Below are positions 55,528-64,000 of a DNA stretch of 64,000 bases, one piece after another (positions within the stretch are counted from its first letter, which is position 1; every line of letters starts with the position of its first letter). The DNA comes from Nesterenkonia sedimenti (GTDB lineage: Bacteria; Actinomycetota; Actinomycetes; Actinomycetales; Micrococcaceae). The notes beneath the pieces are model-generated. The model was not told the DNA's origin. It worked only from the letters and a program-made list of their open reading frames with translations, and ran no database searches. Made by a program: the position numbers and the translations under genes. The DNA is taken from assembly GCF_012641515.1 (NCBI RefSeq), contig NZ_JABAHY010000008.1, positions 62,001-126,000 of the forward strand, in the 5' to 3' direction.

Positions 55528-56453
55528 TCCATCTCCTGCAGGGCTTCTTCGACGATGTCGATATTAGTATCCATCCAATCGATGAATCCCTCTGCATCCT
55601 CGTCGATCGTTTCGGTGAACTCCACCACTACTGCCCCGGAGTCGCTGGCGGCATCGCGGATACGTGCTGACTGCTGGGTCTCGGTCTGCGGGTTATAGGA
55701 GAGCAGGTCGATCTCCTCGGCAAGGTCCAGCGCATCGGAGTACAGCCGCGGGGAGACGTCATCGCCGTGTTCGACGGCGTTGAGGAACTCTTCGGGTGTG
55801 GTGTTCTCGAAGCCGGCGTCGTCGAGGAGATATCCGCTGAGTGCCTCGGTGGCAAAGTAGGTGTGGCCTTCGGCATCAAGGGCCGCATTGCGTTCGGCGA
55901 GCTCGTCGATCTCGGCGGCCAGGGCCTCTGCATTCTCTGTGTAGTAGTCGGCGTTCTCTGGGGCGATCTCCCCGAGGTGCTCGCCGAAGTCGAGGACGAA
56001 TTCGCTCATCCGCTCGAGGTCGTACCAGATGTGCTCGTTCTCCCAGGTGCCGCCGTACTCGTGGGAGTGCTCATTCTCACCGGGGATGAGCTGGTAGACG
56101 TCCTCATCCTTGTCTGCGGCGGAGGCCAACAGGGTGATGAAGGAGTCATAGCCGCCACCATTGGCGATGATGACATCTGCGTTCTCCACTGTGATCCGGT
56201 CCTGAGGAGTGGCCTCATAGGAGTGCGGGTCCACTGCGGTGGAATCCACCAGGGGGACCACTTCCACGGTGTCGCCGGCGATGCCCTGGACGAGATCGGT
56301 ATAGACATCGATGGAGGCCACCACGGTCAGACCGGTGTCCTCGGCATCGGCGTTCCCGTCACCCAAGGGCTGGCTGCCGTTCTCGGCTTCACCGCAGGCG
56401 GAGATCATCAGCACACCGGCACAGGCCATGACGACTAGGGGGAATTTACGCAT
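55524..56453 (-). CDS. znuA: Zinc-binding lipoprotein of ABC transporter
   Basis: A 309-aa cluster A-I (ZnuA/TroA) metal-binding protein. The signal peptide ends in a lipobox with Cys20 (LMISAC). PHSYEATPQD carries the first His ligand, and NEHSHEYGGTWENEHIWYD contains a His-rich loop and a further ligand. ATEALSGYLLDDAGFENTTPEEF provides the next segment. It is the first gene of the operon. Its promoter has -35 TTGAGA, a 17-bp spacer and TACGGT 7 nt before the ATG, with a Zur-like palindrome over it. Confidence 0.92.
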   Translation of the reverse strand: MRKFPLVVMACAGVLMISACGEAENGSQPLGDGNADAEDTGLTVVASIDVYTDLVQGIAGDTVEVVPLVDSTAVDPHSYEATPQDRITVENADVIIANGGGYDSFITLLASAADKDEDVYQLIPGENEHSHEYGGTWENEHIWYDLERMSEFVLDFGEHLGEIAPENADYYTENAEALAAEIDELAERNAALDAEGHTYFATEALSGYLLDDAGFENTTPEEFLNAVEHGDDVSPRLYSDALDLAEEIDLLSYNPQTETQQSARIRDAASDSGAVVVEFTETIDEDAEGFIDWMDTNIDIVEEALQEMD

Positions 56454-56460
56454 GAGCTAT

Positions 56461-56489
56461 ACCGTACACTTATTGAAAACTGTTCTCAA
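56461..56489 (-). promoter_or_regulatory. znuA promoter with Zur-box-like palindrome
   Basis: On the minus strand TTGAGA (56489-56484), 17 bp and TACGGT (56466-56461) form a promoter, 7 nt from the ATG. TTGAAAACTGTTCTCAA (56473-56489) is an imperfect palindrome (14 of 17 positions symmetric) that covers the -35 box and spacer. It resembles Zur boxes (TGAAAATnATTTTCA-type). Confidence 0.7.
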
Positions 56490-56522
56490 AATCAGGAGTG
56501 TTGTTGAGAGCAGGTGATGCGC

Positions 56523-57596
56523 TCACCCCGGGTCTACAGAATGCTGCCGCCGGGAGTCTCTGGCCTGGGTGATGTCATGAATCTCACCGACCAGGACCTC
56601 GAGCACATCCTCGAGGAAGAGAATGCCGAGGGTCGCACCCTCCTCATCGATGACTCGGGCCAGATGTGAGCCGGAGGACTGCATGGCCGCCAGACAGGTG
56701 TCGAGATCATCACCCGTGCCCATATTGCCCAGGGAACGCACCACGGTCACCGGAATCGGTGAGTCCGCGGCAGTCTCGGGCAGAGCCATAACGTCCTTCA
56801 GATGCAGGTACCCTGCATAACCTCCGGCCTCGGAATCCACCACAAAGCGGGAGAACCCGGTGCGACCGACTGCCTTCTCCACCTGTTTGGGGGTCACATC
56901 CCGGGGAACGGTGACCAGTTCATCCACCGGGACCATGATCTCGGCGGCGGTGTGTTCGGTGAACTCCAGGGCCCCGGCGATAATCCCGGCCTCATCGGTG
57001 ACCGTGCCGCCGCGTTTGGACTCGGCCACGATGGACTCCAGCTCATCGAGGGTGAAGGTGGAGATCACCTCATCGCGTGGAGTGACCCGGAACATCCGCA
57101 GCACCAGATTCGCGAATGTGTTCAGCAGCCAGATGATCGGCATGAACACCTTGTACAACAGCACCAGCGGCGGGGCCAGCAGTAGGACAGCCTTATCCGC
57201 CACTGAGACCGCGAAGTTCTTCGGCACCATCTCCCCGAAGGTCACATGCAGGAAGCTGACCAGGATCAGGGCGATGACCAAGCTGACCACATAGCTGGCG
57301 GCATCGGGAACGCCCAGGGCCTCGAAGGGTACCGCAAGCATATGGTGGATTGCCGGTTCGGCCATCAGCAGCAACAGCAGCGAGCAGACGGTGATGCCCA
57401 GCTGGGCGATGGCCAGCATCTGGCTGACATGCTCCATGGCATACAGGGCAGTCCGGGCCCGTTTGGAACCAGCCTCGGCCCGCGGTTCGATCTGGCTGCG
57501 ACGGGCTGAGAGCACCGCAAATTCACCGGCGACGAAGAAAGCATTGCCGGCCAGCAGGACCACCAGCCACACCAGGCCGAAGAGATCGGAGGTCAT
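56523..57596 (-). CDS. CNNM/CorB-type CBS-domain membrane protein (first copy)
   Basis: A 357-aa protein. The DUF21 (CNNM) membrane domain covers about residues 1-190, with AEFAVLSARRSQIEP and FGEMVPKNFAVS as signatures. A CBS pair follows (IMVPVDELVTVPRDVTPKQ and later RVIDEEGATLGILFLEDVLEVL). Relatives include Mg2+ exporters (CorB) and haemolysin-like TlyC. It ends soon after the CBS pair without a CorC_HlyC domain. It overlaps the next homologue by 4 bp, so the two probably form a heteromer or sequentially duplicated pair. Confidence 0.9.
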   Translation of the reverse strand: MTSDLFGLVWLVVLLAGNAFFVAGEFAVLSARRSQIEPRAEAGSKRARTALYAMEHVSQMLAIAQLGITVCSLLLLLMAEPAIHHMLAVPFEALGVPDAASYVVSLVIALILVSFLHVTFGEMVPKNFAVSVADKAVLLLAPPLVLLYKVFMPIIWLLNTFANLVLRMFRVTPRDEVISTFTLDELESIVAESKRGGTVTDEAGIIAGALEFTEHTAAEIMVPVDELVTVPRDVTPKQVEKAVGRTGFSRFVVDSEAGGYAGYLHLKDVMALPETAADSPIPVTVVRSLGNMGTGDDLDTCLAAMQSSGSHLARVIDEEGATLGILFLEDVLEVLVGEIHDITQARDSRRQHSVDPG

Positions 57597-58984
57597 CGCC
57601 CACCTGCCTTCTGGTGCTCCGCGCGCTCCACGGCCAGACGCTGGACCCGCTCGGCATGGGCCTCCAGAGCTGCCCGACGGGCCTCGGGGTCGGGGATGTA
57701 CTTCAACCGGTCGATGCGGCGACCGTCAATACCAGCGACCACCAGACGGCCACCGGGGACCTCCACCTCATCCCCCAGGGCGGCGATTCGGCCCAGTTCA
57801 AAGAGGACGAAACCGGCCACAGTCTCATAAGCGGAGTCCTCGGGGATCTCCAGCTCCAGGATCTGGGCGTTGATCTCATCGGGCCGCAGCAGCCCCGGGA
57901 AGTACCAGTTGCCTGAGGCTGACTGCAGAACCCCAGGGGTCAGGGCGTCATGTTCATCGGCGACCTCCCCGACGATCTCCTCGACGAGGTCCTCGAGGGT
58001 GACCACCCCGGCGGTGCCGCCGTATTCATCCTCGACCAGCGCGATCTGCAGGGGTGCTTGGCGCAGTTCGGCCAGCAGTGCATCGAGGTTGATGGTCTCT
58101 GGGACCCGGGCGAACTCAGCGCTCATCAGGGTGGCTGCCACCAGGGGTTCGCGTTTCTGCCTCGGCACGGCCACGGCCTTCTTCACATGGACCATGCCGC
58201 GGACCTCATCAGCCCCGGAATCGCCCAGGACTGGGAACCGGGAGTAGCCGGTGCGGCGGGCGGCGTCGATGATCTCATCCAGGGGTGAATCAGCGGAGAT
58301 GGTCACCATTCGTGGCCGTGGGGTCATCACATCAGCGGCGGTCTGCTCCGAGAAGCGCAGGGTGCGATCCAGGAAGGTCGCGGCCTGCTCATCAAGGGTG
58401 CCGAGGCTGGCGGAGCGGCGCACCATAGCGGAGAGCTCCTCGGGGGTGCGTGCCCCGGAGAGCTCCTCTTTGACCTCGAGGCCGAAGCGGTGCAGCACCT
58501 TATTGGAGAATCCGTTGAGCACCACGATCAGAGGTTTGAACACTGCGGTGAAGACCAGCTGGGGGCGGGCCAGGGCCCGGCCGATCCGGAAGGATTCCGC
58601 CACGGCGAGGTTCTTCGGGACCAGTTCCCCGATAAGCATGGTCACCAAGGTCGCGATCAGCATCGCGATGAACAGGGAGACACCACCGGCTGCGGCATCG
58701 GGGACTCCGGATGCCTCCAGAACCGGCTCCAGGAGGCTGCCCAGGGCCGGTTCGGTGACATAGCCGATCAGCAGGGTGTTCAGGGTGATGCCCAGCTGAC
58801 AGCTGGAGAGCTGGGTGGAGAGCGACTTCAGGCATTTCATCAGCGGAACAGCCCGTTTATCGCCCTGATCGATGGCGTGCTGGACGGTGGGCTGATCCAA
58901 TGCCACCAGTGCGAACTCAACGGCAACGAAAAAACCGTTGCCCAGGATCAGCAGTAGGCCGATGCCGAGGAGAATCCACTCCAC
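57593..58984 (-). CDS. CNNM/CorB-type CBS-domain membrane protein with CorC domain (second copy)
   Basis: A 463-aa protein, first of the pair in transcription order, starting at GTG. DUF21 membrane domain (FFVAVEFALVALDQPTVQ, LIGELVPKNLAVAES), then a CBS pair (DVMTPRPRMVTISADSPLDEI; IALVEDEYGGTAGVVTLEDLVEEIVGEV), then a C-terminal CorC_HlyC domain (residues about 365-440). This full layout matches MpfA/CorB proteins linked to Mg2+ export. It has no recognisable leaderless box or strong ribosome site at the GTG, so the start is less sure. Confidence 0.9.
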   Translation of the reverse strand: MEWILLGIGLLLILGNGFFVAVEFALVALDQPTVQHAIDQGDKRAVPLMKCLKSLSTQLSSCQLGITLNTLLIGYVTEPALGSLLEPVLEASGVPDAAAGGVSLFIAMLIATLVTMLIGELVPKNLAVAESFRIGRALARPQLVFTAVFKPLIVVLNGFSNKVLHRFGLEVKEELSGARTPEELSAMVRRSASLGTLDEQAATFLDRTLRFSEQTAADVMTPRPRMVTISADSPLDEIIDAARRTGYSRFPVLGDSGADEVRGMVHVKKAVAVPRQKREPLVAATLMSAEFARVPETINLDALLAELRQAPLQIALVEDEYGGTAGVVTLEDLVEEIVGEVADEHDALTPGVLQSASGNWYFPGLLRPDEINAQILELEIPEDSAYETVAGFVLFELGRIAALGDEVEVPGGRLVVAGIDGRRIDRLKYIPDPEARRAALEAHAERVQRLAVERAEHQKAGGR

Positions 58985-59029
58985 TTAGCGGACCCGCCCG
59001 GGTTGTCGATACTCCATAAGGCTTTCATC

Positions 59030-60613
<1,584 letters not shown>

Positions 60614-60643
60614 TCAGAACTCAATGGAAGAGGCGTATCCACA

Positions 60644-63600
60644 GTGCCAGAGCTAACGTCCAGCCGTCTTGCGGAAGAGTTTCCCGGAAATGAATGGCTG
60701 GTCGCCGACATATATGACAAATACCGGGACAACCCTGATGCCGTAGACCGGAAATGGGCGGATATCTTCCGCCGCCTCGAGGGTGAAGGCAGCAGCAACA
60801 ACAGCGCAGGCACCGCGAAGAAGTCCCAGGTGGACTCCGAGCCCAATGCGTCCAATCAGAAGGCCGCCAAGGACGAGACCACCCCGGATACTGCCAAGCC
60901 CGCAGAGCCGAAGAGCTCCCAGAAGCCTCGGAATGAGAAGCCCAGCGGCAAACCGCAGGCCCCCAGCCAGCCGGTGACCCGCAAGGCTGAGCCCTCCAAT
61001 CCGATCCCCTCCGAGCCGGTCAAGCCTGAGACCCCGGAGCCCCCGGAGGAGAAGAAGGAGGACAAGCACACTGTCCTCAAGGGCATCTCCAAGGCCATTG
61101 CTGCCAATATGGATGCCTCCCTGGAGGTCCCCACCGCGACCACCGTTCGCGCTGTGCCGGCCAAGCTGCTGATCGACAACCGCACGGTGATCAACAACCA
61201 CCTCAAGCGCACCCGCGGCGGCAAGGTCTCCTTCACGCACCTCATCGGCTTCGCGATGCTCAAGGCGCTGCGCGAGCACCCCTCGATGAACGTCACCTAC
61301 GACGTCGTCGACGGTAAGCCCACCGCCATCCAGCCGGCCCATGTCAATTTCGGCCTGGCTATCGATATGCCGCGTCCCGACGGCACCCGCGCGCTGATCG
61401 TGCCGAACGTCAAGGGTGCTGAGGAGCTGAGCTTCACCGACTGGTGGGCTGCCTATGACGATCTGGTCAAGCGCGCCCGCGACAATAAGCTCACCCCCGG
61501 CGACTACGCCGGCACCACCGTGAGTCTGACCAACCCCGGCGGTATCGGCACCGTGCACTCCGTGCCGCGTCTGTCCAAGGGCCAGGCCTGCATCGTCGGT
61601 GTGGGTGCCCTGGAGTACCCCGCTGAGTTCCAGGGTGCCTCCGAGAAGACCCTGAACAACCTCGCGGTCTCCAAGGTCATCACCCTGACCTCCACCTATG
61701 ACCACCGGGTCATCCAGGGTGCCGGCTCCGGTGAGTTCCTCAAGACCATCCACGAGCTGCTGCTGGGCAAGGACAACTTCTACGAGGAGATCTTCGAAGC
61801 TCTTCGGATCCCCTACCAGCCGATCCACTGGTCTGCCGATATTCAGGTCAACCCTGAGGAGCAGATCAATAAGGTCGCCCGCATCCAGCAGCTGATCCAC
61901 TCCTACCGGGTCCGCGGCCACCTCATGGCCAGTGTCGACCCCCTGGAGTACAAGATGCGCTCCCACCCGGACCTGGACATCGAGTCCCATGGTCTGACCC
62001 TGTGGGATCTGGACCGCGACTGGCCCACCGGCGGTTTCGGCGGCAAGCAGTCGCTGCCGCTGCGCTCCATCCTGGGCGTGCTGCGCGATACCTACTGCCG
62101 CAACACCGGTATCGAGTACATGCATATCCAGTCCCCCGAGGAGCGGGAGTGGTTCCAGAACGAGATTGAGCACCCCTACTCCAAGCCCACCCGGGATGAG
62201 CAGTTCCGCATCCTGGGCCGGCTGAACTCTGCGGAGGCCTTCGAGACCTTCCTGCAGACCAAGTTCGTCGGCCAGAAGCGGTTCTCCCTCGAGGGCGGCG
62301 AATCCCTGATCCCGCTGCTGGACACTGTCCTCTCCGAGGCCGCAGACGAGGGCCTGGACGAGGTCGCCATCGGTATGGCCCACCGCGGCCGGCTCAATGT
62401 GCTGACCAATATCGCCGGCAAGACCTACTCTCAGGTCTTCCGCGAGTTCGAGGGCCGCGATGCCGGCACCGGTTCCGGTGACGTGAAGTACCACCTGGGT
62501 ACTCGCGGTTCCTTCACCTCCGATAAGGGCAACTCCACCCGGGTCTACCTCGCGGCCAACCCCTCCCACCTGGAGGCGGTCAACCCCGTGCTCGAGGGTG
62601 TTGTCCGGGCCATGCAGGACCGGCTCGACCAGGGTTCGGATAATGTCAACAGCTTCTCGGTGATGCCGCTGCTGATCCACGGCGATGCTGCATTCGCCGG
62701 TCAGGGCGTTGTTGCCGAGACCCTGAATATGTCCCAGCTGCGCGGCTACCGCACCGGCGGCACCGTGCATGTGGTGGTCAACAACCAGGTCGGCTTCACC
62801 ACCGCGCCCTCGGCAGCCCGGTCGATGACCTACTGCACCGATATGGCCAAGGCCATCCAGGCCCCGGTCTTCCACGTCAACGCCGATGACCCGGAGTCGG
62901 TTGCTCGCGTTGCCCAGCTGGCCTTCCGTTACCGTCAGCGTTTCAATAAGGACGTCGTCATCGACCTCGTCTGCTACCGCCGTCGCGGTCACAACGAGGG
63001 CGACGATCCCTCGATGACCCAGCCGAAGATGTACAACCTCGTGGAGGCTAAGCGGACCACCCGCCGGCTCTACACCGAGGCTCTGGTCGGCCGTGGTGAT
63101 ATCACCCAGGAAGAGGCTGATCAGGCACTGCAGGACTACCGTCAGCGTCTGGAGCGGGTCTTCACCGAGACCCACGCTGCGCAGACTCAGCCGGTCTCCA
63201 CTGTGGAATCCGGCGGTGGCGCCTCCAGTGAGGATGTCGCCCCGACCGCCTCCCAGGAGGAGGACGAGACTCCGGAGCGCGCTGCAGATGACACTGCCAT
63301 CAGCGAGGACACTCTGGCCCATATCGGCGAGGTGCACACCAATATCCCGGAGGGCTTCACCGCTCATCCGAAGCTGAAGTCTCTGCTGGAGAAGCGCGCC
63401 AAGATGGCCCGCGAAGGCAGCATCGACTGGGGCTTCGCCGAGATCGCCGCCTTCGGCTCCCTGCTCATGGAGGGCACCGAGGTGCGCCTGGCCGGTCAGG
63501 ACTCCCGCCGCGGCACCTTCGTGCAGCGTCACGCGGTCTTCCACGACCGCTCCAATGGTGACGAGTGGTACCCGCTGAAGAACCTCACCGATGACCAGGG

Positions 63601-64000
63601 CCGGTTCTTCATCTACGACTCGCTGCTCTCCGAGTACGCAGCGCTGGGCTTCGAATACGGCTACTCCGTGGAGAACCCCAACGCTCTGGTGCTCTGGGAG
63701 GCTCAGTTCGGTGACTTCGTCAATGGTGCCCAGATCATCATCGACGAGTTCATCTCCACTGCCGAGCAGAAGTGGGGCCAGCGCTCCAGTGTTGTGATGC
63801 TGCTGCCGCACGGTTACGAGGGTCAGGGCCCGGACCACTCCTCCGGTCGCCCCGAGCGCTTCCTGCAGCTCTGCGCTGAGGACAATATGAGCGTGGTCAT
63901 GCCTTCCACCGGTGCGAACTACTTCCACCTGCTGCGCCGCCAGGCTGTGGCCCGGCCTCGCCGTCCGCTGATCGTCTTCTCCCCCAAGCAGCTGCTGCGT
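60644..64000 (+). CDS. kgd: Multifunctional 2-oxoglutarate dehydrogenase E1/decarboxylase KGD (partial, runs off the right edge)
   Basis: The actinobacterial fusion of an E2-like acyltransferase and the thiamine-dependent E1 of 2-oxoglutarate dehydrogenase. 1119 codons are visible. An N-terminal helix segment ([21 protein letters not shown]) precedes a long Lys/Pro/Glu linker (about 45-140). The acyltransferase domain has [14 protein letters not shown]. The E1 domain has [45 protein letters not shown] and [15 protein letters not shown]. There is no lipoyl domain, as known for KGD. A GTG start with GGAAGAGG 10 bp upstream was chosen. The C-terminal part lies beyond position 64000. Confidence 0.95.
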   Translation, partial: MPELTSSRLAEEFPGNEWLVADIYDKYRDNPDAVDRKWADIFRRLEGEGSSNNSAGTAKKSQVDSEPNASNQKAAKDETTPDTAKPAEPKSSQKPRNEKPSGKPQAPSQPVTRKAEPSNPIPSEPVKPETPEPPEEKKEDKHTVLKGISKAIAANMDASLEVPTATTVRAVPAKLLIDNRTVINNHLKRTRGGKVSFTHLIGFAMLKALREHPSMNVTYDVVDGKPTAIQPAHVNFGLAIDMPRPDGTRALIVPNVKGAEELSFTDWWAAYDDLVKRARDNKLTPGDYAGTTVSLTNPGGIGTVHSVPRLSKGQACIVGVGALEYPAEFQGASEKTLNNLAVSKVITLTSTYDHRVIQGAGSGEFLKTIHELLLGKDNFYEEIFEALRIPYQPIHWSADIQVNPEEQINKVARIQQLIHSYRVRGHLMASVDPLEYKMRSHPDLDIESHGLTLWDLDRDWPTGGFGGKQSLPLRSILGVLRDTYCRNTGIEYMHIQSPEEREWFQNEIEHPYSKPTRDEQFRILGRLNSAEAFETFLQTKFVGQKRFSLEGGESLIPLLDTVLSEAADEGLDEVAIGMAHRGRLNVLTNIAGKTYSQVFREFEGRDAGTGSGDVKYHLGTRGSFTSDKGNSTRVYLAANPSHLEAVNPVLEGVVRAMQDRLDQGSDNVNSFSVMPLLIHGDAAFAGQGVVAETLNMSQLRGYRTGGTVHVVVNNQVGFTTAPSAARSMTYCTDMAKAIQAPVFHVNADDPESVARVAQLAFRYRQRFNKDVVIDLVCYRRRGHNEGDDPSMTQPKMYNLVEAKRTTRRLYTEALVGRGDITQEEADQALQDYRQRLERVFTETHAAQTQPVSTVESGGGASSEDVAPTASQEEDETPERAADDTAISEDTLAHIGEVHTNIPEGFTAHPKLKSLLEKRAKMAREGSIDWGFAEIAAFGSLLMEGTEVRLAGQDSRRGTFVQRHAVFHDRSNGDEWYPLKNLTDDQGRFFIYDSLLSEYAALGFEYGYSVENPNALVLWEAQFGDFVNGAQIIIDEFISTAEQKWGQRSSVVMLLPHGYEGQGPDHSSGRPERFLQLCAEDNMSVVMPSTGANYFHLLRRQAVARPRRPLIVFSPKQLLR

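Noticed and set aside
60653-63928. A 1091-codon open frame antisense to kgd
   Set aside because: It lies opposite a gene with clear kgd motifs and is rich in Gly/Leu/Val/His, as expected when GC-rich codons are read backwards. No domain is recognisable.

Overview
The window is a high-GC actinobacterial chromosome segment. A complete dcw (division and cell wall) cluster with sepF, yggT and wag31, a KGD-type fused 2-oxoglutarate decarboxylase/dehydrogenase, class II DAHP synthase, Zur, a short UvrA-like protein and a DUF222/HNH protein point to Micrococcales. Micrococcaceae is most likely (Nesterenkonia/Yaniella-like), by inference only. MurE has DDPH where meso-DAP enzymes have DNPR, which fits the L-Lys peptidoglycan of that family.

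1-6.7 kb, accessory: the last codons of an unknown gene overlap (ATGA) a 1073-aa SF2 helicase that looks like a defence-island protein. The helicase 3' end is capped by the inverted repeat of a decayed IS3-family element (3221-5884). An IS110-group element (about 4278-5642) sits inside that IS3. Its 270-nt 5' non-coding end contains four short segments that match the insertion-site flanks and the element's own ends, in the order expected for the target and donor guides of a bridge RNA. Right of the IS3 lies a LuxR-type regulator lacking its 5' end and carrying an in-frame stop in its HTH. A DUF222/HNH protein and a small membrane ORF follow.

8.9-34 kb, minus strand, essentially one co-oriented block read from right to left: mraZ, rsmH, ftsL, ftsI, murE, murF, mraY, murD, ftsW, murG, murC, ftsQ, ftsZ, pgeF, yggS, sepF, yggT, wag31, lspA, rluD-like, dnaE, nrdR. 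Many junctions are 4-bp ATGA overlaps. A four-copy decamer operator precedes mraZ, and a hairpin with a T tract ends the block after nrdR.

34-48 kb: a DUF3040 protein, dinB diverging over 11 bp from a polyprenyl diphosphate synthase, a Ser/Thr kinase without PASTA domains, aroG, a long-chain acyl-CoA synthetase, a small membrane protein, a PlsC-type acyltransferase, a broken GH10 xylanase lipoprotein and hrpA.

48-64 kb: tRNA-Leu(CAG) with a terminator, a UvrA2-like ABC protein with a palindrome over its -10 box, a YdeI remnant, an ACR3-like transporter, a HIT protein, zur, a serine hydrolase, znuBCA with a Zur-box-like palindrome over the promoter, two CNNM/TlyC-type CBS proteins, a GuaB1-type protein, and the start of kgd running off the right edge.

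A recurring signal is a TAnnnT hexamer 6-7 nt upstream of the start codon with no Shine-Dalgarno. This is the signature of leaderless transcription and decided several start codons. No CRISPR array, rRNA or prophage module was seen.
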